From positions 1 to 35,411 of IMG/VR virus record IMGVR_UViG_3300012354_000010: a stretch of DNA of 35,411 nt; one strand, 5' to 3'. Shown one piece after another: positions 29,980 through 35,411 of this stretch. A model generated the notes under the pieces. It was given only the letters and a program-made list of their open reading frames with translations, was not told where the DNA came from and searched no databases. Position numbers and translations under genes: made by a program. The DNA comes from a virus. The stretch's first letter is position 1; every line of letters begins with the position of its first letter.

Positions 29980-30310
29980 ATGGGTTCCTCACCTCTGCAG
30001 TTTCTCCGTCGTTGGCTTGCAACTGGCGTTCAAGTTCCCACTGCAGGTTCTCTTCAACGCGTCGTGCGATCACTGGATCGAGTCGCTCGAACTGCTTTTC
30101 GCGTGACAGCGTGATCGGAATCGTTCCGTCAGCGTTCACTTGAACAGTCCAACTGGTGTCATACCAACGACACCTTTTGTTCTGACAAGTAAACGAAAAG
30201 ATCGTTGACCCACGTGGCTCCCTTGCCGGACGCTTGCCTGCCTGCTGGCCCGACATCTTACACTTGGGGCACGCAGTTGCTTCCTCCCATGTTCCAATGG
30301 TCTCAGTCAC
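29972..30310 (-). CDS. zinc-ribbon protein, 112 residues
   Basis: ACPKCKMSG near the N-terminus and FSFTCQNKRCRWYD about 28 residues later form two Cys pairs of a zinc ribbon. The C-terminal half is helical and Glu/Arg/Gln-rich (REKQFERLDPVIARRVEENLQWELERQ). The gene overlaps both neighbours by 8 bases. It may be a small nucleic-acid-binding protein; no named family. Confidence 0.55.
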   Translation of the reverse strand: MTETIGTWEEATACPKCKMSGQQAGKRPAREPRGSTIFSFTCQNKRCRWYDTSWTVQVNADGTIPITLSREKQFERLDPVIARRVEENLQWELERQLQANDGETAEVRNPYA

Positions 30311-30614
30311 TGGCTTCTACCATGAGAGTCAGCTCGCTAGCCGGAATACCAGTAACTAGCCAGACAACGAACTCGTCCCAGTCGCGTCCCTCTGGCGCCC
30401 TAGGACCAGTGTTGTACCACTTGCCTTCGGCCTTGATGGCTGCGTATGAGTACTCAGTACTACTCGCGGAGAACCGCTTCTTGAACTTGAAGACGGTCCC
30501 TTCTTCGAAGTCATCCTCGCCGAAGCCTGAGATGAGGTCCATCTTGAATCTGACCTCGGCGTCGATCTTCTTCTGACGTATAAGTTCTGCGACCTGTGTA
30601 TCTACGTCATTCAC
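30303..30614 (-). CDS. unknown protein, 103 residues
   Basis: A 103-residue protein with a helical N-terminus and a beta half: TVFKFKKRFSASSTEYSYAAIKAEGKWYNTGP, then DWDEFVVWLV. This 'YxYAAIKAxGKWYxTG' unit is frequent in actinophage hypothetical proteins, in my recollection, but has no known activity. Overlaps the preceding gene by 8 bases. Confidence 0.55.
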   Translation of the reverse strand: MNDVDTQVAELIRQKKIDAEVRFKMDLISGFGEDDFEEGTVFKFKKRFSASSTEYSYAAIKAEGKWYNTGPRAPEGRDWDEFVVWLVTGIPASELTLMVEASD

Positions 30615-30993
30615 TGGTCAAAACTCCCTTGTTTGTAGCTGTTACTTCGACCTGCACGTCAGGCCCTACCAGTCGCCGGAGAAGACGAGTGTCCCATCCT
30701 GGTGACATTGACTGGTATCGCGCGTAGGCCTTGAGGGCTTCAGGCTCGCTTGGGCCACGGTACTGAACGCACGCTCCTACCCCAACGTCGACTGTAACGA
30801 TCCACTCCACCCTAACGGCCTGGATCATTGACTCAATCCGGTAGACCTCGAGCTCAGCTTCCCACTCGTCGGCAATCTTGTCGGCTGCCAACTGAATAGC
30901 TCGCCAAGTCCACGGTCCCGACTGAAGGCCCAATGGGTGCCCAAATACGGAGATCTGCTCTTTAATGAATGCGCGCCGCTGTTCTTGTCTCAC
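30607..30993 (-). CDS. unknown protein, 128 residues
   Basis: A mainly helical protein (RQEQRRAFIKEQISVFG, AIQLAADKIADEWEAELEVYRIESM) followed by strands (VRVEWIVTVDVGVGACVQYRG, VQVEVTATNKG). One Cys only. It starts with an ATGA overlap at 30993 and ends 8 bases inside the next gene. Function not recognised. Confidence 0.55.
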   Translation of the reverse strand: MRQEQRRAFIKEQISVFGHPLGLQSGPWTWRAIQLAADKIADEWEAELEVYRIESMIQAVRVEWIVTVDVGVGACVQYRGPSEPEALKAYARYQSMSPGWDTRLLRRLVGPDVQVEVTATNKGVLTSE

Positions 30994-31208
30994 TTTGGCT
31001 CCCTAGGAAGGAGACAGTCCTTCGTGACAGAGATGTAGGTTCCACCGTTCTGTACACAAGCCCTTTCCATGTCCCGGTCACGACCTGCGTTGACTACGTT
31101 TACGTAGGTGATTTCACTAATGAGGATGATTGCCACGAGAGCAGCAAGAGTTGCTATCCACTTGGTCCTTGCGGCACTTTCTAGGTCGTTGGGGGTCTGC
31201 GACTCCAT
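30990..31208 (-). CDS. single-segment membrane protein
   Basis: A 72-residue protein with one hydrophobic segment (about residues 18-35, WIATLAALVAIILISEIT) and a short C-terminal domain holding two Cys (ACVQNGGTYISVTKDCL), which could form a disulfide outside the membrane. It starts one base after the neighbouring stop. Unknown role; anti-host membrane proteins are common in this position in phages. Confidence 0.55.
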   Translation of the reverse strand: MESQTPNDLESAARTKWIATLAALVAIILISEITYVNVVNAGRDRDMERACVQNGGTYISVTKDCLLPREPK

Positions 31209-31628
31209 CTACTTGTCCAATCCAAGAGCTGACTCTACTCGCGTTAGTCGACGGTTTACTTCAACTAGTCCCTGCTCAAGTACACGGACCTTGCCTCGGC
31301 CTGGAGCCTTACGTGCTTCGTAGTTGCGGAAGTCTTCTTCCTCAGGAGGCTTCCAGAGGATCCATCGGCTCTTAGCATTACCGCCACCCCGACGCACTTG
31401 CTCTAGGCACTCCATTCCCTTAAGGGTGCTCAGCACCGTTGTGTAGTGAGGAGTGCTCAGACCTAGTGCAGAGAAGAGTCGAGTCGTGTAGCCCTCGAAC
31501 ACCCGAGCATCGACCGTAGTGTTCAGGTCGTAGTCCTTTGCTGGCTTAGAGCGTTCTAGCATCTTAGCGTAAACAGTCTTGCAGTGCTCAAACAAAATAG
31601 GCGTGGGGGTCTCCTCGGGCTCAGTCAC
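31209..31628 (-). CDS. winged-helix DNA-binding protein
   Basis: A 139-residue protein starting at the GTG at 31628, 7 bases after AGGAGGT. Residues about 40-95 (DARVFEGYTTRLFSALGLSTPHYTTVLSTLKGMECLEQVRRGGGNAKSRWILWKP) have the helix-turn-helix and wing layout of regulators. The C-terminal ~40 residues form a coiled-coil-like helix (VRVLEQGLVEVNRRLTRVESAL), suggesting dimerisation. It is likely a regulator near the start of this operon. Confidence 0.6.
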   Translation of the reverse strand: MTEPEETPTPILFEHCKTVYAKMLERSKPAKDYDLNTTVDARVFEGYTTRLFSALGLSTPHYTTVLSTLKGMECLEQVRRGGGNAKSRWILWKPPEEEDFRNYEARKAPGRGKVRVLEQGLVEVNRRLTRVESALGLDK

Positions 31629-31633
31629 TGTTA

Positions 31634-31846
31634 TCACCTCCTCCCCTCTAGGAGGTCTAGTGCCTTCTTCAGAGCCTCTAGGCGTGACTCCTGCAAGTTT
31701 CGTAGGTCTAGCCACTCTCTTACAGTAGTCGGAAAGTCATCCGAGTGGGCATCCTTCAAGGCCTCACGAGCCTCTTCAGAAGCCACCTCTAGGGCTTCTG
31801 TCAGGTACACCCTTTCATTGGGGTCTAGCGCATCAAGCTGACACAC
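31634..31846 (-). CDS. small helical acidic protein
   Basis: A 70-residue, almost entirely helical protein rich in Glu/Leu/Ala (YLTEALEVASEEAREALKDAHSDD, LQESRLEALKKALDLLEGRR). It starts at GTG at 31846, about 6 bases after GGGAGG, within 30 bases of the promoter at 31868, making it the first gene of this transcript. It may be a protein-protein interaction or antitoxin-like factor; unproved. Confidence 0.6.
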   Translation of the reverse strand: MCQLDALDPNERVYLTEALEVASEEAREALKDAHSDDFPTTVREWLDLRNLQESRLEALKKALDLLEGRR

Positions 31847-31867
31847 CGAAACCTCCCTTCTTACTTA

Positions 31868-31897
31868 ATTATACTTGGTGTCACTATGTGAAATCAA
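31868..31897 (-). promoter_or_regulatory. leftward sigma70-like promoter
   Basis: On the minus strand, TTGATT (31897-31892) and a perfect TATAAT (31873-31868) are 18 bases apart. The plus-strand sequence ATGTGAAATCAAGTA across the -35 region is nearly repeated at 34053-34067 as ATGTGAAACTCAAGTA, so both may share a regulator. Confidence 0.8.
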
Positions 31898-31930
31898 GTA
31901 ATAAAACCAAAGTGGGTTGACAGAGTAGAC

Positions 31931-31959
31931 TGAAGGGCCCCCTTTCGAGGGGCCCTTCA
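31931..31959. terminator. 11-base-pair hairpin terminator
   Basis: TGAAGGGCCCC at 31931-31941 pairs perfectly with GGGGCCCTTCA at 31949-31959 around a 7-base loop (CTTTCGA). It lies 17 bases downstream of the 31977-32150 stop and just before the next promoter. No U-run follows, as is usual for high-GC hosts. Confidence 0.75.
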
Positions 31960-31976
31960 CATCTGGTAGGATCTTC

Positions 31977-32150
31977 TCAGCAGCTATCGTCCTCTTCGAG
32001 AGGGAGACCTACCTGGATGAGGAAACAGCCACGGTCGGTGTCGAACTCTACGTGGAGAATTTCGTACTTCTCACCGACGTCGTCGAGTACGTAGACTTCG
32101 GAGTCGGTCCGATGATCCAGAAGTGCTCGCACGAGATCGTGTCGCTTCAC
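31977..32150 (-). CDS. unknown protein, 57 residues
   Basis: Starts at GTG at 32150, two bases after the preceding stop, with GAGG upstream. The sequence VKRHDLVRALLDHRTDSEVYVLDDVGEKYEILHVEFDTDRG gives an N-terminal helix then strands. The many Asp/Glu suggest metal or protein contact. It is the last gene before the terminator hairpin. No family recognised. Confidence 0.55.
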   Translation of the reverse strand: MKRHDLVRALLDHRTDSEVYVLDDVGEKYEILHVEFDTDRGCFLIQVGLPLEEDDSC

Positions 32151-32152
32151 GA

Positions 32153-32752
32153 CTACTCGGCCTCTTCGATCGTGCCCGAGGTCTCGTTGACGGCCGGAGC
32201 CTCTGCAGCCTTGGCGGCCGCGGCCTTCTTGGCTTCCTTCTCGGCCTTGGTAGCCTTGCTCTCCCGGACGCGCTCGTCCTTCGCGTCCCACCAGGCCAGG
32301 CTCTCGTCGACCTTGAGCAGGTTCTCCCGGCCGCCAGAGCTGTACCGCGGCCACGGGTTCTTGACGCCCTTCTTGTCAGGGTCGGCGTTCTTCATGTAGC
32401 TGTAGACCATCTGCGGCGCAATGTCGATCGCGTCGGCGGTCGGGTTGGTGGCCCGAGCCTTCTCGGTCAGGTGGGCCGACAGGATCTTCGCGAACGCGAC
32501 CGGCGAAACGAAGCCCTCAGGTACCGGCGGACGGGTCGGCGCCTTTTCCTTGGCCTTCGCCTTCTCAGGGGCGACCACAGTCTCAGGCTCGTCGGCCTCA
32601 CTCGGCGTGTCCACGTCGACGTCGGTCTCCAAGTCGAGCTGCGCCTCAGCCTCGGCGTCTTCTAGGTCGCTCGTGGGCTCGACCTCCAGCAGTGTACCAA
32701 CGTTGGCTACGTCTTCGTTGCTGTCGAACGGGTTGCTCGTGGTGGTTGACAC
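32153..32752 (-). CDS. acidic/Ala-Lys-rich DNA-binding-like protein
   Basis: A 199-residue protein with three zones: residues 1-65 very acidic, residues about 75-145 a compact domain (PPVPEGFVSPVAFAKILSAHLTEKA, PQMVYSYMKNA, NPWPRY, LLKVDESLAWWD), and residues about 160-199 Lys/Ala-rich low complexity. The middle looks like a helix-turn-helix unit. The gene is markedly GC-richer than its neighbours, hinting at a different origin or expression level. It starts at GTG at 32752 after GGAGG, under the promoter at 32807. Confidence 0.6.
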   Translation of the reverse strand: MSTTTSNPFDSNEDVANVGTLLEVEPTSDLEDAEAEAQLDLETDVDVDTPSEADEPETVVAPEKAKAKEKAPTRPPVPEGFVSPVAFAKILSAHLTEKARATNPTADAIDIAPQMVYSYMKNADPDKKGVKNPWPRYSSGGRENLLKVDESLAWWDAKDERVRESKATKAEKEAKKAAAAKAAEAPAVNETSGTIEEAE

Positions 32753-32806
32753 TTTTCCTCCAGTTGTGTGTTCCGCAAAAGCTTTTTGCTTTTTTGCTTC
32801 AATTCA

Positions 32807-32835
32807 ATTATAGCTGCTTTTCATGATCTTCTCAA
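32807..32835 (-). promoter_or_regulatory. leftward sigma70-like promoter
   Basis: On the minus strand, TTGAGA (32835-32830) and TATAAT (32812-32807) are 17 bases apart. The leader of the 32153-32752 gene follows and contains the palindrome-like GCAAAAGCTTTTTGC (32775-32789), a possible operator. This gap (32753-32909) has no other feature. Confidence 0.75.
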
Positions 32836-32909
32836 GGTGTCCTTGCTGTGAAACTTTTTTCCTAAAAATCCGGATGTTGTGGGATGAATTACCTACTGAT
32901 CAGGCATGG

Positions 32910-33107
32910 CTACTCGAAAGACCCTCTCGGTGCCGGGCTGTGTAGTGATACCACGTTCTGCTTGGTCAGACTTTCGATGTGCCACGTCCAAGGCTCTCCG
33001 GGCAGGTCCCAGAGGTACGTAGCACGTTCGACAAAGTCAAGGTACTGACAGTGAACTTGAACAGGTTCACGAAGTGGCGGCTGCCAGACTTGAATTCCCT
33101 CATTCAT
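32910..33107 (-). CDS. unknown protein, 65 residues
   Basis: I start at the ATG at 33107, which touches the edge of repeat copy E; the frame extends 13 codons upstream into the repeat. The product (MNEGIQVWQPPLREPVQVHC) is Trp-rich and mostly beta, ending SLHSPAPRGSFE. GAGGGG lies about 11 bases upstream, inside the repeat. No family recognised. Confidence 0.5.
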   Translation of the reverse strand: MNEGIQVWQPPLREPVQVHCQYLDFVERATYLWDLPGEPWTWHIESLTKQNVVSLHSPAPRGSFE

Positions 33108-33152
33108 GATCTTGAATGCCCCTCGGTATGAGCTAAAAGACACCACACGGGC
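33108..33152 (+). repeat. dispersed 44-base element, copy E (half)
   Basis: Single-arm copy: GATCTTGAATGCC at 33108-33120 through ACCACACGGGC at 33142-33152. The second arm is replaced by the start of the 32910-33107 gene, whose ATG is immediately adjacent to the GATC. It fills most of the gap between that gene and 33168-33485. Confidence 0.75.
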
Positions 33153-33167
33153 TTTGTTCGGATTGAC

Positions 33168-33485
33168 CTAGTGTAGTGACTCCCAGCGGAGCTTAGTTGG
33201 GTCCCACTTGTCAACGGCTATTGTCATGTTGCCGTTCTTGTCCAAGGTGCCTACGTAGGCAGTGTTGCCACAAGGCTGGAACGAGTCATACGCATGTGAA
33301 TCTGTGTGGTGACGCCAGCCACTACATAGTCTTACGAAGTAAGTATCGGTGTCAGGCATGTAAACTAAGCCACCGTACTTTTGGCAGAGTTCGCGGCTTA
33401 GGGCACCTGCTTCGTCTAGCGTTGTCAGCGCAACTTGCAGTGCACGTTCGTGTAGTGCCTTGCGCATGCGACTCATAGGGTTCAT
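33168..33485 (-). CDS. unknown protein, 105 residues
   Basis: A protein beginning MNPMSRMRKALHERALQVALT with a helical N-terminal part, then GGLVYMPDTDTYFVRLCSGWRHHTDSHAYDSFQPCGNTAYVGTLDKNG, a beta part containing His-His and Cys residues. It overlaps the upstream stop by 4 bases (ATGA). The product is unknown. Confidence 0.55.
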   Translation of the reverse strand: MNPMSRMRKALHERALQVALTTLDEAGALSRELCQKYGGLVYMPDTDTYFVRLCSGWRHHTDSHAYDSFQPCGNTAYVGTLDKNGNMTIAVDKWDPTKLRWESLH

Positions 33486-33802
33486 ACAACACCTACAAGC
33501 TCGCGCAGCTCGGCGAAATTGCCACAGTCAGGTACTGGCAGGTAGGGACCAAGCACGCGGTCGATTTCGTCTTGCATACGCAGACTAAACTGATGCCAGA
33601 GCTCACCCCAGCGGAGCTCGTCCTCGACCGCACTAACCAACTCAGAACTGACTTCGGAGTCTTGGAGTGCATGTAGCTCTTCAGCGAAGCCTTCGGTTGC
33701 ACCAATGTGTTGGACTTCGTCAGGTTCGCTGTAAGTAACGTACTGCAAACCAATGAGCCCTGTGACAGCGATGACTGCGATCCCCACGCCAAGTACGAAC
33801 AC
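33482..33802 (-). CDS. membrane-anchored acidic protein
   Basis: A 106-residue protein starting at GTG at 33802. Residues about 2-20 (FVLGVGIAVIAVTGLIGLQYV) are a membrane segment with a short outside or inside end, followed by an acidic helical domain (EGFAEELHALQDSEVSSELVSAVEDELRWGELWHQF). It may be an anchored scaffold or an exclusion factor. No family recognised. Confidence 0.55.
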   Translation of the reverse strand: MFVLGVGIAVIAVTGLIGLQYVTYSEPDEVQHIGATEGFAEELHALQDSEVSSELVSAVEDELRWGELWHQFSLRMQDEIDRVLGPYLPVPDCGNFAELRELVGVV

Positions 33803-33806
33803 GCAC

Positions 33807-34025
33807 CTACACCTTTCTTGTAATGTACGGACGCAATTCCTCTTCTGTGGCGTACCCTTCTAGTGCAGCACGGCGAAGCCTTACCCTGTGCATGGTAGTT
33901 ATTCCGAAGCTGCTCAGTGTACCATGTCGGCAAGGTTTGTCAGGCCGAGCCTGACAATAGTTACATCTTACTTTCAGCCCCCAAATGGGGATGTACTGAC
34001 CTGCGTTCTTTTCGTATTTCGACAT
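33807..34025 (-). CDS. actinophage-type zinc-finger protein
   Basis: A 72-residue protein. 'VRCNYCQARPDKPCRHGT' and 'TTMHRVRLRRAALEGY' form the Cys-Cys-Cys-His zinc finger commonly seen in actinobacterial and actinophage small proteins. The helix following is basic. It is the first gene after the promoter at 34036-34065. Likely nucleic-acid binding. Confidence 0.6.
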   Translation of the reverse strand: MSKYEKNAGQYIPIWGLKVRCNYCQARPDKPCRHGTLSSFGITTMHRVRLRRAALEGYATEEELRPYITRKV

Positions 34026-34035
34026 TGCTGTCCTT

Positions 34036-34065
34036 ATTATCCTCGGGTTACCATGTGAAACTCAA
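34036..34065 (-). promoter_or_regulatory. leftward sigma70-like promoter
   Basis: On the minus strand, TTGAGT (34065-34060) and GATAAT (34041-34036) are 18 bases apart, about 10 bases before the zinc-finger gene start. ACTTGAGTTT is shared with the 21942 promoter, and the ATGTGAAA stretch with the 31868 promoter. Confidence 0.75.
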
Positions 34066-34107
34066 GTAGGTCATTTTGTACAGTTTGGTTGGTCCTGCAC
34101 AAAACAG

Positions 34108-34147
34108 GCCGTGTGGTTGCTTTGAGCACTTCGCTAGGCATTCACGG
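34108..34147 (-). repeat. dispersed 44-base element, copy F (half, decayed core)
   Basis: Plus strand reads GCCGTGTGGT at 34108-34117 through GGCATTCACGG at 34137-34147. The GATC of the core has been lost and the second arm is absent. It lies downstream of the 34151-34453 gene, about 80 bases upstream of the zinc-finger gene. Confidence 0.65.
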
Positions 34148-34150
34148 AGG

Positions 34151-34453
34151 TCACTCTCTCGATGTACACGTAGTCGTGGCGTTGTAGTCTGTCGGGACGG
34201 GTGTGGAGGTGCTCATCGTTTGAACACTGTTGTTGAATCCCCCTTCGAGAGCTGCAATGATCGCGTCGGCAACATGCAGGGGAAAGTCGGCGAGATCCGT
34301 TCCCGGTTCCCGGGTCACTGTGACGCCGCACCGACATGTCCAGGTCCACCGGTCGGCACCGGCCTCATCGCGGGTGTAGTCCTGGTAGGCGATCGGGTGT
34401 TCGATGAGCACAGAGGCGATGCGGCTACGCATTGGAACACTGTTGTCGGTCAT
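34151..34453 (-). CDS. unknown protein with CxC, 100 residues
   Basis: A protein with an opening helix (MTDNSVPMRSRIASVLIEH), 'WTWTCRCGVTVTREPGTD', a strand pair with CxC, then a helix FPLHVADAIIAALEGG and a Thr-rich tail. This is a recurrent small actinophage type, in my recollection, without known function. The gene is GC-richer than its neighbours. Overlap-free, 5 bases from the upstream gene. Confidence 0.55.
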   Translation of the reverse strand: MTDNSVPMRSRIASVLIEHPIAYQDYTRDEAGADRWTWTCRCGVTVTREPGTDLADFPLHVADAIIAALEGGFNNSVQTMSTSTPVPTDYNATTTCTSRE

Positions 34454-34457
34454 CGGA

Positions 34458-34784
34458 TCACGCCTCGTACATCCTCATGGCAGTATACATGGCTGCACAC
34501 ATGTGCGCTTCGCGTACGGCTGCTTGCTGGTCGGCAACGATGCCCTGTGCCAACTTGGTCCCCTGCCAGTAGAAGACTTCCTTCCCCTGTGCAAGTGCTT
34601 CCTGCTTGCCTTGGTTGTACCTGGCCCGCAGCCTTTCAGCTTCTTCGTACCAGAACAGCATTCGTTGGTACACGTAGTCGTGGCTGGCTGAGTCTGAAAC
34701 TTGGTCCAGAACGGGTACGACTGGAACACTGCCACGTCGTAGGGGGCTCAAGCTGCCTTCGATGCGATCATACAACGTTGTCAT
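34458..34784 (-). CDS. unknown helical protein, 108 residues
   Basis: I start at the ATG at 34784, 5 bases after GAGGAG; a GTG two codons earlier is in frame. The product is mostly helical (YVYQRMLFWYEEAERLRARYNQGKQEALAQGKEVFYWQGTKLAQGIVADQQAAVREAHMC), with a Pro-rich N-terminal segment. Function unknown. Confidence 0.55.
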   Translation of the reverse strand: MTTLYDRIEGSLSPLRRGSVPVVPVLDQVSDSASHDYVYQRMLFWYEEAERLRARYNQGKQEALAQGKEVFYWQGTKLAQGIVADQQAAVREAHMCAAMYTAMRMYEA

Positions 34785-34810
34785 CGGCACTCCTCGGAAT
34801 CTCGTTCTTT

Positions 34811-35125
34811 TTACGCTTCCGGGTCGAACCAGTTACGAACATCCAGCTTGAGTCCACGCTTGGTCAGCACAACGGTGACTCGGTAGGAACCCTTCTGCCA
34901 CTCGATCTCCTTCCAGATCTTGGTGCCGAAGTTGTCCTTCTCGCGCGTCCAGCCCGAGGACGTTGCCTGGACAGCCTTCAGAATCTCTCCCTCGTTGTCC
35001 TCGTTCTGGAGCGAATCGCCGTCTTCGCCGTAGGCGTTCCAGACGTCGGTGATTGTCTGGTGTAGGAATTCGATGCTGTCGAACGTCAGGTCGCCGTGGA
35101 ATCCTTTTCCGGGCACGAGTGCCAT
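34811..35125 (-). CDS. unknown protein, 104 residues
   Basis: A soluble protein starting MALVPGKGFHGDLTFDSIEFLHQTITDVWNAYG, with a strong GAGGAGG ribosome site. It reads as a helix plus a four-strand sheet (KIWKEIEWQKGSYRVTVVLTKRGLKLDVRNW), a compact alpha/beta unit resembling small phage inhibitors or binding proteins. GC-rich relative to its surroundings. It is preceded on the transcript by the structured element at 35170-35263. Confidence 0.55.
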   Translation of the reverse strand: MALVPGKGFHGDLTFDSIEFLHQTITDVWNAYGEDGDSLQNEDNEGEILKAVQATSSGWTREKDNFGTKIWKEIEWQKGSYRVTVVLTKRGLKLDVRNWFDPEA

Positions 35126-35169
35126 TTTGACCTCCTCGGTCCTTTAGCTGTCCCTCTGACAACTAGGAA

Positions 35170-35263
35170 TGCACTGAGGTGACTCGCATCACGGTAGAAC
35201 ATCAGCCCCAATCAACCCCTAGGCCGTAATGCGAGTCCTTACCGGGTTGCCGACCTCAGTGCA
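35170..35263. ncRNA. structured RNA element with three nested stems
   Basis: An 11-base-pair outer stem (TGCACTGAGGT at 35170-35180 with 35253-35263) directly continues into a 9-base-pair stem (GACTCGCAT at 35181-35189 with 35229-35237) and a short ACGG/CCGT stem. A 15-base bulge lies on one side. It is in the leader of the 34811-35125 gene. CCTCAGTGCAAA at 35254-35265 is the reverse complement of 18966-18977 in the tRNA-like gene. It could be a riboswitch-like leader, a processed RNA or a terminator. Confidence 0.55.
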
Positions 35264-35277
35264 AACCTACCTGGCAG

Positions 35278-35397
35278 CTACGGACTTACGTAGATGTAAA
35301 TGCGATTTCCGTCCTCCGCGTACGCCACCCTTCGGATCTGAAGGATATCGCCTCGTTCATAGGACAAGGTCTGTCCGTTCTGTTGCCCGAGTGTCAC
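35278..35397 (-). CDS. short protein, 39 residues, perhaps partial
   Basis: A small frame at the window edge: VTLGQQNGQTLSYERGDILQ, then IRRVAYAEDGNRIYIYVSP and TAG. The GTG at 35397 lies 7-8 bases after GGGGGAG, so it may be complete, but the frame stays open to the window end, so an earlier start cannot be excluded. The sequence looks like a beta-barrel-type small protein. Unknown function. Confidence 0.45.
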   Translation of the reverse strand: MTLGQQNGQTLSYERGDILQIRRVAYAEDGNRIYIYVSP

Positions 35398-35411
35398 AAT
35401 TTCTCCCCCGA

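Noticed and set aside
34076-35065. A 329-codon open frame on the plus strand
   Set aside because: It is antisense to three leftward genes with good ribosome sites, has no ribosome site of its own, and its product is low-complexity with no recognisable domain.
35170-35263. A preQ1-type riboswitch, suggested by the deazaguanine pathway
   Set aside because: The small hairpin with an A-rich tail pseudoknot expected for preQ1-I is not visible, the element is larger, and the gene downstream is not a queuosine gene.

Overview
The window looks like a stretch of a double-stranded DNA phage genome of the tailed, siphovirus type, most likely infecting an actinobacterium. Base composition is close to balanced by eye. 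Genes are tightly packed with ATGA/TAATG overlaps, strong GGAGG-type ribosome sites and many GTG/TTG starts. There is a short rightward block of virion and membrane genes (1-5442) and a long leftward early block (5583-35397). The host assignment is inferred from gene families and style, not proved.

Layout. 1-5442 (+): minor virion or receptor-binding proteins, small membrane (holin-like) proteins and a fibre-like protein with 13 tandem ~21-residue repeats, closed by a strong hairpin at 5446-5496. 5583-16693 (-): RuvC-like resolvase, degenerate HNH protein, small genes, a uracil-DNA-glycosylase/family A DNA polymerase fusion, and a 7-deazaguanine operon (DpdA-like transglycosylase, FolE, QueE, QueD, QueC) mixed with three MazG-like pyrophosphohydrolases, a DJ-1/PfpI-fold protein and two unknown proteins. 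14947-15408 is a predicted exported nuclease. 16690-21905 (-): primase-helicase, a ~260-base cluster of structured RNA including an aberrant tRNA-like gene, DUF669-type protein, Sak4-like recombinase and Cas4-like exonuclease. 21968-35397 (-): about forty small, mostly unrecognised genes, including several zinc-ribbon proteins, a STAS-like protein, an HTH protein, winged-helix and zinc-finger proteins, and an SNF2-type helicase interrupted by one in-frame TAG inside its ATP-binding loop.

How it fits together. FolE, QueD, QueE and QueC convert GTP to preQ0, and the DpdA-like protein would exchange guanine in phage DNA for it, a known way for phages to resist host restriction. The replication set (primase-helicase, PolA fusion) and recombination set (Sak4, Cas4-like nuclease, DUF669, RuvC-like) lie beside it, so modification and replication are probably expressed together early. 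Five sigma70-like promoters, all leftward (14880, 21942, 31868, 32807, 34036), have TTGA-type -35 boxes and 17-18 base spacers.

The least explained material is non-coding: (i) six copies of a ~44-base element, two of them complete ~80-base inverted repeats, at gene borders; (ii) two intergenic arrays of TCTAAC repeats about 23 kb apart; (iii) structured RNAs at 18914-19173 and 35170-35263 that share a 12-base stem sequence. Two genes look broken or recoded: the helicase (TAG in Walker A) and a 51-residue reading frame at 28254-28410 (+1 shift).
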